This document shows, piece after piece, positions 1 through 13,434 of a DNA stretch of 64,000 bases. The first letter of the stretch is position 1, and the number at the start of each line of letters is the position of its first letter. The position numbers and the translations under genes were made by a program. The notes below the pieces were generated by a model. The model saw only the letters and a list, made by a program, of their open reading frames with translations. It made no database searches and was not told where the DNA came from. This DNA is from Mycteria americana (Eukaryota; Chordata; Aves; Ciconiiformes; Ciconiidae): the NCBI RefSeq assembly GCF_035582795.1, contig NC_134365.1, positions 129,061,577 to 129,125,576 of the forward strand, written 5' to 3'.

Positions 1-3000
1 AGAATTGTAATATTATAATACAAAATTTAATCTAGCAATTATTTTAATGAAATAAACCATGAAATGCATTATTCTATTTAGATGCTGAGGCTTCAAGCGG
101 AGGTGTAAATTTGAGAGTGATTAGATTCTTTGCAATGTTATTTTGCAGGTCCTTTTTACTGGTCTTAGGAATGTATTGTACAAACAGCCTTTCAGTGTCA
201 TTTGAGTCCTGGTGTCATTGAAATAGTATCACAGGGAGGCAAGGCTTATTTAGTAGTTATATAATGTATTCCATATAAGTACCTGGATAGGCAATGCAGC
301 ATTTTTTCTGTGGTGTGTCTGTAAAGTTACCCAAAACAAACCAAAATCTTTCTGCTTGATTTCTTTAGTCACTGGTATTGTACAGATTTCCATGAATGAC
401 TGCAGCCTTTACCCTATATTTGTTGCTCCTGCTTCTTTAAAATCCAGAGTTCAAGCACAGTAAAATCAAAAGAAAAATCTGTTTATTTCAGTGGAACCAG
501 GTTTTGGCCCTAGCAGAATACGCAAAGAAACAGACCTCATAATTTCTTTTCTGCCAACGGCTGTCTGTAGGCTTATTTCAAAAGAATAAGAAACCTTTCT
601 AGAACATAAAGCTTGGTAGGAAACTACCCAAAAGGTCCAGCAGGTGAAAACGGAAGAAGAATCTTGGAAAAAAATAAAAAGGATCAGCTAAATTTTGTGT
701 AATATTTACGAGAACCATAAAATCCCTCTTGCTGAGCACAGGGGGCCTTAGAAGATCGCTACTCTGCTGGGCTAATCCCTGCCCAGTGCTCTCTAGCCCT
801 GCCCCAGATCCCTAGAGCAGCAAGTGCCTTTGCCAGAAGGCAGTAACTCAACACTCAGTAGGTGAGAGCATGGTACTGATAAACATAAATCCTGCAGCAG
901 GTGTTTGGGGAAAGAATATACAACTCCTGATAAGTCAAAAAATACTTTGGTTATTCTCCCAGAGAGGGAAAACTTTGGAGGTGCTGGTATATTGAAAGCA
1001 AACTGTGTCCCAGTTCCCTAAGTTGAGGCCAGTAGCCTCTAATGGTCTCAGTTCAGTCAGATCAAATACTGGAACATCAGTGCTTGTAACACTGGAATTA
1101 CATGACTGTCTCTAGCAGTTGCCAGTGCTTTAAAATCCAGAGACTTTTTATGCAAAAAGAATAAAAGAGGAAAACTTTCCTGGCACACTTCCTCAATAGT
1201 TTCCCTAAGCTTCAAGCAAAATTGTGAAAAAAGTCTACTTTATTCTCCCAAGGATTATTTTTCAGTCAGAATTTTTTTTTACATCTATTTCTGAGCGTTT
1301 GAAATTTATGTTTTAAAATTTAGCACATTGCATTAATAAATCAGAACTCTGTGGAAACAAATTATGAGACATAGTTATATGTCAAAAAGATAAATCAGAA
1401 CTTAATGGCCAGGATAGAAGATATTTTCTAATCAGACAGCTAGAGAACTAATTAATGTTATCATTTGTAAACCAACCAAAGAAATACAGCCATGTTCTTA
1501 GTTGGAATGCATAAATCTGATGGCAAAGTTAACACTTATCATTTGGATCATTTTGTCTAATGTTTATAAATCAGTCTGTTAAATAAGATTTGAGCAAGAT
1601 CTATAAATTAACGCACTAAATTAAAAGTGTGTGGTTTCTGCTGATAAATAAGGACTTACAAGTGTTGGAGGTAACCAAACAGACAACAAATTCACATTCC
1701 TTGATTAGATGATGGTTAACCGTTATAAATCAAAGCTGTAAATAATGTTTATCTTCTCAGATGTTCATGTTTCAGAGAGCCTATTTTAAAGAAAAAGAGA
1801 AAAGCTGTGAATTTAAATCGGTCTCCTCTTTAGCATACAAATAGAGTATGTAGTAAAGACCAAGAGGAGCATGAGTAGATTCTCCTATTTGAACTGCCAC
1901 AATACTAGCTTTTGTTCTGCTTTGTTTCTAAGCTTTGCAGCAAGTGATATACTGGTATATGACTTGCTGTAAGACTGTGGTTTGCACTATTAAGCACATC
2001 TGCAAATCAGAGAATGACTGTTTTTCCCCCCAAAATGAACATGACCTGACAAGACGGAAGAGTATCAGACTTCCCTCTGTGGATTTTCATCCTCCCCCTC
2101 CCTGCTCCAACTGTCTGTGCAAACAATGGGAAGCTGAATACATCTCATGCCAGAAGGCAGCAGGTTACTAAAATACCCATGACATATTTATGCAAGAAAC
2201 ATGCTGTATAACATATGGGCCTTGGGAGCCTTTCCCACCTTCTGTCTGTGTGTATTTTTTTTAACTGTGAGAAGGCCTGATGAAGAGATTTACTTCATCG
2301 GGAAAATGAATTTTAAGGCAGGATGAGAGAACAAAGCAATCAAAACGGGTGACTGTAGACACAAGCCTGAAATTCAAAGCACTTTACTAGTTCTAGTGAA
2401 ATAATCCCTGCAAACTTTGTCAGATGCCTAAGCGTCATCCTGGGTTAACAGGTGGAGAAACCTGAGCCGTAAGGAGGCTGGAGCCAAAATGTTCAGCAGG
2501 GGCCACCAATTTTGAGTGCTTGACTGAACAAATACATGCAGGGCTTCAAGCTGAACATGAGAACATAGCAGCAACATAAATCAATGGTTTCTTTTGGAAA
2601 TGCAGTTGTGGATTGAGGATGGCTGGAAAGGCAGCGGCGACAGCACTAGAGCTCAGTCACTTCTGGCTCCTGGCTTACTGCTGAAACATTACCTCTTTCT
2701 AAAGACCTTGTCCCAGAAACCTCCACTTACATGAGCGCTTAAGCTTTAAGACTGCAAAGAATCACGATGAAGTATTTTCATACTACATAGTCCACAGCGT
2801 CAGGAAGAAGTTTCCTGCAAATTATTTAGCCTATATAAATTCTGAAGCAGTTACGTTTGTCCCACCTGGACACCTGGGAGGGGATCACTTGCTGTCGCAC
2901 AGAGGACCTAAGTCAAACAGGTGAATATCTGAGCAGGGTTAGTAAGAAATGCAACAGTGTTTAGTAGCAAACTGAAAGTTTCCATTTCTGCCAAACTTGC

Positions 3001-3355
3001 TTCTGTCACTCCTTTGCTGTATCCTAACCGACACACAGGGTCTCCATCTCCTAAGACAGGATTTGCTGTCTTTAATAGGATAGAATGTAAAATGCCAACC
3101 CTGATTATTAATCAGGTTTCCCAGATGCCAGTCCTACAATATCACTCTCTTGTACCAGTCAGCTCATTTGGGGTTTGCATGAGCACAGTTAGCATAAGAT
3201 GAATTGCCCTAACCACTGAAAGTAGTTTCAGTAAGTAATTTTGAACACAAACTTCAACAGTTTGTTGGACACATGGGAATGGAATCTTGAAAAAAAAAAA
3301 GACTCTACTTACACAGAGAAGTATCCACTAGAAACAGAGAATAGTTAAGTATCTT

Positions 3356-3432
3356 TATTTTATTTTTAAGAATAATATTTATTTTTATTTTATTATTTAG
3401 ATGTTGTTATTATTATTATACATTATTATTAG
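3356..3432. repeat. AT-rich low-complexity patch with TTA repeats
   Basis: The segment consists almost wholly of A and T, with runs of TTTTA and then consecutive TTA units. It is a simple low-complexity tract with no coding content. Confidence 0.8.
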
Positions 3433-6400
3433 TTAGAATGTGGTAAACTAACAAGATTATCCATAGGTGGATGTTTTTTCTTTCCTTTTTCGAGCTGATT
3501 GTGTTACCACCAGTTTCTGTATTTCACCTGTGAAACTGGATAGTACCCTTAATTTGAAGGTTTCTGGGCAGCCATGTGTGAGGAAAGAGATTGGAAAAGA
3601 TACCATTTACATTTATGTAATCAGCACCCATGGATAAGTGTCCCTATTCAGGCAGCAGGAGATGTACCGTCTACAAATGCGCTAGCCTTGCTTTACTGGG
3701 AGAGCCACGCGTTCCTAATTTGGCAAGCTGACGGCAGCTTTACAACCCCTGCTTCTCTCGGGGAGGGGCGCGACCGCAGTGACGGGTGAGGGAGTGTCCT
3801 TTACTGGTGCTGTTAAATCTGTAGCGATGTGTCAGCATCTGAGCCTTTATGAAGCTTCTCTAATTCTGGTAATCCAAGTGGAAGTACAGTTTTTGGAGGA
3901 ATACGGCATCTCTCTCTTTCTGGCTCCCTTGTGGAAGGGTCAGCAGTGAAAAGGGAAGTGAAGAAAAGTAACAACCCCAAAGCTGACACTGCACAGTTCA
4001 ACATTTCAAGCAAAATATAAAAAAGAAAAAAAAAAAAAGGAGGAGGAATGAGGAGAGGAGAAGAGCACAGTGAGCCTTGCTTCTAGCAGTCTGCCAAACA
4101 GTTGCCAGATTTGCATTTGGGTAATCTCTATCTGACAAGAAAGGTTGTTCGATGCACTTGTGATGGACTTCTAGCTCAGCCCTTCTCCAGCAGAGATTGG
4201 TAAAATACTCTGGTACATACCAGGAAAAAGTAAGAGTTAACACCACTGTAGCAACACAATTAATGTACTTCTTCGAATCCCTGAAGTAAAACCATGAGTC
4301 TTACAAACATGTGCAACTTGCTAAAACAGTAATTTTGTGAGTTTTAATGCAAGTAAGGTACTACCACTTTCAAGGCTGAACCTTTAGCTGCCTGCATTGG
4401 GTTACAGTAAAGCTGCTTCAGCAAGTAGTGAAATATTATGGCCAGAGTGTTTCGTTAAAAATGTAAAGTGATGCTTCCCTTTATTCTTCGGTTTCTGCAA
4501 CAGAGAAGATGATGTGGCCAAGCTCATAAGGAGCAAATATTCATCATCAGCTTGAGATAGTGCCATTGATTTCCATCAGAACAATATGACATGAATAGGG
4601 AAACCTGCTTAAAATCAATGTCACATTTGAGCCCAGTATTGTCCCCAGAGCCAGGGATTCAAATCACCATGGGTATGGCTGAGAGTCCTTTCAACTCTCT
4701 CCTTGGCTCTCAAGACCAGGCACGATGCTGGGCTACACGGTGTCACATCCCATTAAGTCACTTCACATACGACATGATGCAACCTGACATAACATGTTTG
4801 GAGGGTTGAAAGAACGTTATCTCTGTGTCCACAGGCGCTGAGCACCAAGTTACTAAGCCTAAGCACGCAGGTGGCGATTCAGGGAATCAGTGAATGGGGC
4901 TTTTCTTCTCTTTTGGGGAGATTACATTAAGGCACTGTCATGAATCATTTTTCACTTACTTTACATAAGTCATACTAGGAGTCTTAAAATTCAGATTTTA
5001 TGCCTTTAGATACATTTTTGCACCTCATAAGAATTAGCAACCATGCAGAGAACTCGAGCAAACCCCAGACTCCAATGCCAGTACAGACATCTGGGGTTGG
5101 AAAAACACTCCTGTTGGTATTAGACTTATGAAATCTGGAGTCAGTGAGTTTCTAATTGAGAATTTTTACTTATGTGAGAAAGTGGTTTATGCTTATCTAA
5201 CATAGAGCCGAGCATAGATGTAGACCTATTTGTATGACGAGTGAGGCGGATGCAAGGGACTGAGTGGTGACCTACTAAAATTAATAAATGTAGATTCTGT
5301 TTCCATCCTTGCCTGTGACTGTGTATGTGAGGCTTATCAATTGATTTTTCTCTCTGGGCCAGAGATGGTGAAACAACAAGATCAGTAGATGTCTACTGAT
5401 TTAAAGTACAAGGATCTCTCAGTCATATTTTCTCTGCATTGATTTAATTCTCACTATAAATAAGCTTCAAAATAAAAGATAATTTGATTTTGAAATAATC
5501 CAAATTTTTTTCCTGTTCAGAAAATGGCAAATCAATATACTTTGACAGCTTTGACATTTTTACCAAATGGAAATTAGATGAAATCAACCCTGTCAACTCA
5601 TGTATTCTGATCAAAAAAGAAAAGAAAACCAAAAGCAAAGTTCCTGGTCAAGTTTACCTGCTAAATTGCTTGCAATGATCTATTTGTCTCCAATGAAGGC
5701 AGTTAGCTTTACTAACTGTTGAACATATACCCCGCTCGAAATTTAGTTATTTCAATGCATTTGCATTGAAAATCCGTGCAGAGACTAGAATAGGAATATC
5801 TGCATCCGCCTCCCATCCCCATCCTCCCAGATTTCTTGCCTGGTAGATAGGCACATAAAGAGCAGTTGCCAGCATTGCAATCGCTATGTCTAATCCTGTT
5901 TGGGGTGGGTCTAGCTCCGTGCCTCCAGCTCGGAGGGATGAGCAAATTCCAGGTGGGACACGGGTGTCAGGTGAAGGAGGCCTCGCCCAAGAGAGGTCTG
6001 CTGGGTGCAGCACTGGCCCAGGTATCTCCACCCGGAGCTCCTCCAACAAGCTCTGAGGCAGAGCAGCCCCAGAGGAAGATATGGTGTGGGTAGGATGAGG
6101 GGCTGGTGTGAGGCTCCGCTGCCCCCATATTCAGTGTGGGGCTGTCCCTCCTCTGTACACAATAGCATTGGAAAGCTTTCGGTGAGGTTGCCCTCCCACT
6201 TGTGTTCACTCTGCTTTGTCTGAGCCATCTGCCTAAGCGCTGGTCGGAGTACCCTAAGTACTCCTGTAGTCTCTATTTGCAATAAGCCTAAATGCTTCCA
6301 TATCACCTGCAAGCAACCCCTCTAGCTACACGGGGTGAGAAACGAGCAGGCTGCATCACGGCTGTAGGTGCCATGATGAAAACTGACCACTTCTTTATCA

Positions 6401-7991
6401 CGGGACAACAGGCCGGTGCATGCAGTGCTGTGAAGCCGTGGGGGGCGACAAGCTTCTCTCCCGGCCTCCCAAACACTTGTTGCTCGAGCAGTTGTCTTGC
6501 TCAGGTGTGAATTCAGAGGTTTTGAGACCCAGGCTTATTCCCTGTTTGCTTCTCCCCTTCTCCCTCCCGCGTGGTATCCGTGTCGTTTCTACTTACAGTG
6601 GTGTACATGCTGAAAGCATCCCTGATTCGGAGTGAGCTGTTTCAGTCCAGAGCATTCAGAAACTCACAACGTATTTTGTTTAGATGCCTTCCTCTTTGAT
6701 CAGCTGCAGTCACAAGCTCCCGTGTGAATCTTCTCGAATGAGCAAGTGAGCGAATGTGTCTCAGAGACTGCCGTGTTCAGGAGAAGGTTGCAATTCCAGC
6801 TAAATCAGACCAATTTTACGGTCACCTTTTATTAAAGACAGAAATCAAACCTTGTGCAGGAAACACAGGTAGGCTACACCGTGCTGAAAGCGCTTTTTTA
6901 TATACATGCACACATTTACTACATGTAGAAAAACAGAGATATACCTATAGATCAGCTTATCATAAGATGTAGACATGAAATGTGTTTCTTTTTAACTAGT
7001 TAGTTCTATTCATGATTTAAAGACAGTTATATATTCATGACCTCATTAATTTAACAGGTTAACTGCAAGAGAAAAATGTTTTTAATTTCATCTAATCATG
7101 AATACCGCTGGTTACTCATCTTGTGACAGGAAAGGAATTGCATTATTTTCTTTTAAAGATGAGGGATTCGATGTACTCTGACAAAACATGACTAGCATTG
7201 TTACACTGAAACCATCGTTACCATATATTTTTCCAGTCTGCATTTCCATAACTGGCAGCTGCGAGACAACCCATATAAAGAGCAGTCATAACTAACGGCC
7301 CCAGTAAGGGTATATATACTGTGCTATCACTGTCCCTTGTTAGTGGAGTATTCACTCTTTTATGAACCAGTAGAATAAAATACTTTTACCTGTTGGCTGA
7401 ATGTTTAATATTTTTTAGAAGTGCCAAGATTTCACCGCGTCCATGGAAGTCAGCTCCACGTGCTTCACACTTCCCTAATGCCTATACTGTGTTTTCCGAG
7501 TGGTTAAAAGGACAGAGGGAAGAAACGGAGACAAGTTCCCATGTACCGAGCTTCCTGTCATCTGGCTAGATGAAAAGGCACGCTGATAGATGGTGAAATA
7601 CAGTTCTCATAAATTTTTTAACAAGGAAGGCAGGAGATGCAATAGCTTTTAGACTACACTTTAACCTAACTTAGAAGCGAAATGAATAGCACATTACTGA
7701 AGCAGTACGAGGAAAGAAAATGCAAATCCCCCAACCCCCTGGATAATTAGTAACTCACCCAGCTCTGCACTCTTTCTAAATGTTGCGTTAAATATGTACA
7801 TGGGATTCTGATTAACCGTTAGATTGCTGCCAACATTTTTCTCCATTTGTATTGGCTTTGGACAGATTTCTGTCATGGAAAAAATGTTTCACAGACCAAA
7901 TATCAGTCTCTACTATTGTAATTTTCTGCAATTATCCAAAAACGAGTGACTCCAAACTGATTTTACTACCTGAAAAAATATGACCTCAAAG

Positions 7992-8017
7992 TGGTATTTG
8001 GTATTGACCAAATACCA
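7992..8017. repeat. Perfect inverted repeat, 11-bp arms with 4-nt loop
   Basis: The arm TGGTATTTGGT at 7992-8002 is followed by ATTG and then its exact reverse complement at 8007-8017. Further diverged copies of GGTAT and ACCAAAGTGGTA follow up to about 8048, so the hairpin sits inside a short degenerate tandem duplication. No function can be assigned. Confidence 0.85.
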
Positions 8018-8207
8018 AAGTGGTATATGACCAAAGTGGTAATGGTATTTTGATAGCAGGAAAACATAAAACTTAGAAAAACAAGTAGTCGACTTTCAAC
8101 TGTAAAGGAAGTAGAGCAAGTCACATCTTTTGTGTACGGGAAAATCAGTCATTAAGTGTCAGCAGACACCCAATTTGCCAAGGGAGCTGTTCCAGACATA
8201 CCACAGT

Positions 8208-8229
8208 TGTTTTGTTTTGTTTTGTTTTT
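8208..8229. repeat. TTTTG simple repeat
   Basis: Several consecutive TTTTG units form a short pentanucleotide repeat. It has no coding content. Confidence 0.8.
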
Positions 8230-9737
8230 AATATGCTATTGATTTTCTAAACAGTTCAGTATGGTTTATAATAGCAATAACCTGCATGAAGCCAGCCATT
8301 ACACAGGATAACACCTAGTTTATAGAACATTAGCTTTTGCCTCTAGTAGTTAACTGAGAAACTAGATTGAAAGGGGGGTGTTAGTTTTGTTTGTTTCTTT
8401 CTTTTGTTATTAGTAATGACTGACGTTAAGGTGAACATTACTTGCATATTTTCAAGTGCTTTTGGAGTGGGGGGAAGATCTGAATAATCAATCATCCCTT
8501 TCTTTTTTTTTAAGGCATTGACTGGCCAGTAGTTTTGCAACTGGATCACATACGGGCTGCATTTCATCAACTCATTTAAGCGTGTGTTTACTCCCTACTG
8601 GAATTACATGCACTGAAAATTAAACATGCATTTAAGGGCTTTGGCTGAATTAGGCTGTTTAAAAGAGCTTTGGTTTCTAAATGAGAGGTGGCCAGGGATT
8701 ATTTGTATGTACCCTAACTCAAAAAATTGGAACCTGGTCTTCATGTTTTCCTCTAAAGCAAGTAGAATACTGGCCAATTTATCATGTATGTTAGATGTGA
8801 ATAATTTGGAGTTATATTTAATTCTGATATTATTAAGAAACCTTAAGAAAGTTATTCCTACCCTGTTACAGGAGACGTGAATGTTAAAAACTACAAAGTA
8901 CACAAATTATTACAAAAGCATATTTCAAGTGTACCTCACTGCAGGCTGTTGCTGTCATCTTCTCATGCACTGATATCTGCCCTGCAGCACTATTTACTGG
9001 CTCCACCTCTCTTGCTCTGTTTTATCTTTTTTTTTTTACCTTCTTTTTAATAAGCATATTGCTTTTCAACACATTTAGCATGCAAGTTTAGTGAAATGGT
9101 CATGTTAGTTATTGATGGTTGTAGCTAATGTATCATTATTCATGTTGTTACAGAGAGTGAAAGTCAATATTTTTTAATCCTGTAACCACAAAGCTATTTA
9201 TGCTGTGGTGTCATCTCTTGTACTGCATCCTAATCCATTTCCACAGAGGTTTGAAGTGTTCCAGAATAATTTTGTTGGTTTATCTCCCCATTAATTGTTT
9301 CATTTTAATACATATGTGCTAGTCTTAATAGTTTTGATAAAACATATCCAGTCATTATACAAAACATAGCAAAATCTCATATTCCTATTTTGTTTAAAAT
9401 ATGTTCAAGTCGACAGATAGTTACTTACAGGTACAGACTGTGAAAACCTCCAGGCTGGGATATGCTCTGTTCCACAGATATGAATTACTACAATAGTAAT
9501 AAAGATCATTTGCAAAAATTTGATTTCTGTACTTCAGTCTGAGGTGCTTGGTTCCGACCTCTAAGCTCATTTACTTTTAATCAGTACCTGTAAAAATCTA
9601 TATGTTTAAGGGAGGCATTATTCATAGAGAAGGATGTTCTTTTTCTTAGAAGCCTAAAAATTGAAATAGCAGCCATACAATTCTCAGCATTTACAAAACT
9701 GAAAAATATTGTGTGTTGTTTAGGGGAAGGACTGGGG

Positions 9738-9756
9738 TTTTTTTTGGGGGGGGGGG
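9738..9756. repeat. T-run joined to G-run
   Basis: Eight T residues are followed directly by eleven G residues. A similar T-to-G junction occurs at 21157-21181. Confidence 0.9.
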
Positions 9757-10984
9757 TTGTTTGTTTTTACCTGAATGCATGATATGCACAAGATGTACCA
9801 CCCTTGTAGGATATATTGCTGAAAGAACTATGAAAGCAAAGGGGCTGTAAGCTTTTAGGCTCTGTCTATCAAGTCTGATATTTTGACCACTGTAAATTGT
9901 AGTCTTCTACTTTTGGCACTATTTTTGGTAACTTTTCAGTGATAATTCAGTGGATTTAGAAGAGAGCTCTAGCATTCAAATAACAGCTTCAAGGTAGGTG
10001 AAATCTAAGCTCTACATAACTTCATACTGGTTGTGGAATAGTTTATTACAACATCTCAAAATCTGTGTTTGGATGAACTTAGTAGAGCTATTAATTACTT
10101 TCTGTATGTATTACTATTAATACCATCTCTATAAGCTTTGGAATTAAAAATGTAAATAAGATATTAAGCTGCCTAAGTATTTAAAAGGTTTAAAGGAAAA
10201 AAGGCTTACATCACTGTTTAGTGTTTCAGTGACCTCCAAAGGACAGACAACAGTGAAGACAAGCAAAATCAGACATTCACTTCAAAAAAACATTAACTTG
10301 TTATTGTCACATATTAACACGTCATATATCTCTCACTCTTGCAAATTCTGATTATATTTCTGGAAGCTGTAAAAATATTGTGCATTTCTCCATATTTTGA
10401 TCAGAATACAAATATATCTATGTAGAAGCATGGTAAATTGCAGATGGATGGATATATTGATTTCTTTTAGACTGCAGAGTAAAAGCACAATGAGAAAGAC
10501 AGGAGAGACAGCACAGCAGAAGCTATGGATCTGGAAAGAGTAGAATGCACTAAGCAAAAGTCATATTGAGATGTCTAAATCTATAAAAGCAAGCTCTGGT
10601 TAGATCAACGTCACATTAGATTTTGTTGCCAGCATAGCATACTTTCCGTATTGAATATATTTTTAAAATCTATCATTTTCTTCATAAAAACTATCAGCTT
10701 CCATTTAAACTGTCCTAAAAATAAAAAAAAATGAGTAAAACTCTAGTTTGAAATTCAGCCCTGGTGCAGCAATGAACAAGTGCATATTCTGCACCCATTT
10801 ACTTCAGCAGAAATTCCTACATATCATGACTTCAATGGGTTTTGCCTTGTGCAGAGGTCTATTTGTATGTTCTTCATAAGAGTTTTAGCATTTAATATCT
10901 GAGTACAAAGGTTTAGGCTTACTTGTTACCAAAAAAAAAAAAAATGCTGCATGCTGAATTTTTGAATGAGAGTCGTAGTGTTCA

Positions 10985-12039
10985 TTGTGTCCATAATCAA
11001 GGAGGAAGCAGTTAACGACCTGCTACACCACCTGGACACTCCCAAGTCTATGGGGCCGGATGGGATCCACCCGAGAGTACTGAGGGAGCTGGCAGAGGAG
11101 CTTGCCAAGCCACTCTCCATCATTTATCAGCAGCCCTGGTTAACAGGGGAGGTCCCAGACGACTGGAGGCTTGCCAGTGTGACGCCCATCTACAAGAAGG
11201 GCTGGAAGGAGGATCCAGGGAACTACAGGCCTGTCTGCCTGACCTCAGTATCGGGGAAAGTCATGGAGCGGTTCATCTTGAGTGTGCTCAACAGGCATGT
11301 GCAGGCCAACCAGGGGATCAGGCCAAGCCAGCATGGGTTCATGAAAGGCAGGTCCTGCTTGACCAACCTGATCTCCTTCTATGACCAGGTGACCTGCCTA
11401 ACGGATGAGGGAAAGGCTATAGATGTTATCTACCTGGACTTTAGTAAAGCCTCTGACACCATCACCCACAGCATTCTCCTGGAGAAGCTGGCGGCTCATG
11501 GCTTAGGCGGGTGTACTCTTAAAAAACTGGCCGGATGGCTGAGCCCAGAGAGTGGTGGTGAATGGAGTTAAATCCAGTTGGTGGCCGGTCACAAGCAGTG
11601 TTCCCCAGGGCTCAGTACTGGGGCCAGTTCCGTTTAATATCTTTATCAATGATCTGGATGAGGGGGCTGAGTGCGCCCTCAGTAAGTTTGCAGATGACAC
11701 CAAGTTGGGTGGGAGTGTTGATCTGCTTGAGGGTAGGCAGGCTCTGCAGAGGGACCTGGACAGGCTGGATCGATGGGCCAAGGTCAATTGTATGAGGTTT
11801 AACAAGGCCAAATGTCGGGTCCTGCACTTGGGTCACAACAACCCCATGCAACGCTACAGGCTTGGGGAAGAGTGGCTGGAAATCTGCCCAGCAGAAAAGG
11901 ACCTCGGGGTGCTGGTTGACAGCCGGCTGAACATGAGCTGGCAGTGTGCCCAGGTGGCCAGGAAAGCCAACAGCATCCTGGCTTGTATCAAAAATAGTGT
12001 GGCCAGCAGGGCTAGGGAAGTGATCGTGCCCCTGTACTC
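10985..12039 (+). mobile_element. CR1 LINE, 5' portion of a split copy (ORF2 reverse transcriptase, broken)
   Basis: Reading this strand gives CR1 ORF2 reverse transcriptase. Frame one runs from about 10966 to 11571 and shows the block GPDGIHPRVLRELAEE, then YRPVCLTSVSGK, then the palm motif YLDFSKASDT. The frame then breaks: residues after GLGG diverge and reading continues in another frame from 11552, with QGSVLGP and the catalytic FADD box. A small deletion near 11515-11550 explains the shift. The copy lacks the 5' part of ORF2 and all of ORF1, as is usual for 5'-truncated CR1. It is interrupted at 12039 by an opposite-strand CR1 and resumes at 13441. It cannot encode a working enzyme. Confidence 0.93.
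11552..12039 (+). pseudogene. CR1 reverse transcriptase fragment, shifted frame
   Basis: This is the continuation of the upstream CR1 reverse transcriptase in a different frame. It includes [20 protein letters not shown] and then [10 protein letters not shown], which carries the catalytic Ala-Asp-Asp of the palm domain. Family alignment by eye shows the text continuing through VIVPLYS, where the nested element cuts it; the remainder reappears after 13441. The frame change and the insertion make this a pseudogene. Confidence 0.9.
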
Positions 12040-12064
12040 ACAGAATCACAGAATCACAGAATCG
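12040..12064 (-). repeat. CR1 terminal octamer repeats
   Basis: Three tandem ATTCTGTG units (minus strand reading) mark the 3' terminus of the nested element. CR1 elements are known to end in such short octamer arrays, which the element's reverse transcriptase recognises. Confidence 0.9.
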
Positions 12065-12134
12065 TATAGGTTGGAAAAGACCTTTAAGATCATCGAGTCC
12101 AACCATAAACCTAACACTGCCAAAAAAACCACCA

Positions 12135-13434
12135 CTACACCATGTCTCTAAGCACCTCATCCAAACGTCCTTTAAATACTTCCAGGGATGGCGACTCAAG
12201 CACTTCCCTGGGCAGAAGTTTCCAATGCTTGATAACCCTTTCAGTGAAGAAAAATTTCCTAATATCCAATCTAAACCTCCCCTGGCGCAACTTGAGGCCG
12301 TTTCCTCTTGTCCTATCACTTGTTACTTGGGAGAAGAGACCGACCCCCACCTCTCTACAACCTCCTTTCAGGTAGTTGTAGAGAGCAACAAGGTCTCCCC
12401 TCAGCCTCCTTTTCTCCAGGCTAAACAACCCCAGTTCCCTCAGCCGCTCCTCACAAGACTTCTGCTCCAGACCCTTCACCAGCTTCGTTGCCCTTCTCTG
12501 GACACGCTCCAGCACCTCCATGTCTCTCTTGTAGTGAGGGGCCCAAAACTGAACACAGTATTCGAGGTGCGGCCTCACCAGTGCCGAGTACAGGGGCACG
12601 ATCACTTCCCTAGCCCTGCTGGCCACGCTATTTTTGATACAAGCCAGGATGCTGTTGGCTTTCTTGGCCACCTGGGCACACTGCTGGCTCATATTCAGGT
12701 GGCTGTCAACAAACACCCCCAGGTCCTTTTCTGCCGGGCAGCTTTCCAGCCACTCTTCCCCAAGCCTGTAGTATTGCATGGGGTTGCTGCGGCCCAAGTG
12801 CAGGACCTTGCACTTGGCCTTGTTAAACCTTATACAATTGACCTCGGCCCATCGATCCAGCCTGTCCAGGTCCCTCTGCAGAGCCTGCCTACCTTCCAGC
12901 AGATCAACACTCCCACCCAACTTGGTGTCATCTGCAAACTTGCTGAGAGTGCACTCGATCCCTTCATCCAGATCATTGATAAAGATATTAAACAGAACTG
13001 GCCCCAACACCGAGCCCTGGGGAACACCGCTTGTGACCAGCCGCCAACTGGAGTAAACTCCATTCACCACCACTCTTTGGGCCCGGCCATCCAGCCAGTT
13101 CTTTACCCAGTGAAGAGTATACCCGTCCAAGCCATGAGCAGCCAGTTTCTCCAGGAGAATGCTGTGGGAAACCGTGTCAAAGGCTTTACTGAAGTCTAGA
13201 TAGACAACATCCACAGCCTTTCCCTCATCTACTAGGCGGGCCACCTTGTCGTAGAAGGAGATCAGGTTGGTCAAGCAGGACCTGCCTTTCCTGAACCCAT
13301 GCTGGCTGGGCTTGATCCCTTGGTTATTCTCTACATGCCATGTTATAGCACTCAGGATGATCTGCTCCATCAGCTTCCCCGGCACCGAGGTCAGGCTGAC
13401 AGGCCTGTAGTTCCCCGGGTCCTCCTTCCGGCCC
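12135..13434 (-). CDS. CR1 ORF2 C-terminal reverse transcriptase frame (truncated, uninterrupted)
   Basis: About 430 codons are open to a natural stop. Motifs in order: [19 protein letters not shown], then [16 protein letters not shown], then the palm motif [14 protein letters not shown] with its catalytic Asp, then [20 protein letters not shown], then [10 protein letters not shown] with the catalytic pair, then the C-terminal region ending near VLRDMV. The family enzyme copies CR1 RNA by target-primed reverse transcription. The endonuclease domain and the N-terminal part of the reverse transcriptase are missing, so the product could not mobilise the element alone. The apparent first codon is a GTG contributed by host sequence, so there is no genuine start. 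It is best seen as a transposon fragment rather than an expressed gene. Confidence 0.85.

Larger units (their letters stand above)
1..10984. other. Gene-free AT-rich upstream region
   Basis: No reading frame here has recognisable homology or coding character. The longest open frames (around 100-130 codons near 5750-6310, in several overlapping frames on both strands) lie in a locally GC-richer patch and look like chance openings. The stretch holds homopolymer runs, a TTA-rich low-complexity patch, a short inverted repeat and probably old unidentifiable repeat relics. Read as intergenic DNA far upstream of TMEM47. Confidence 0.7.

Noticed and set aside
5747..6312. Several overlapping open frames of 70-133 codons on both strands
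   Set aside because: Simultaneous openings in many frames of a locally GC-richer segment, without coding motifs, indicate chance.
12225..13199. + strand open frame of 324 codons
   Set aside because: It is the antisense shadow of the nested minus strand CR1 reverse transcriptase.
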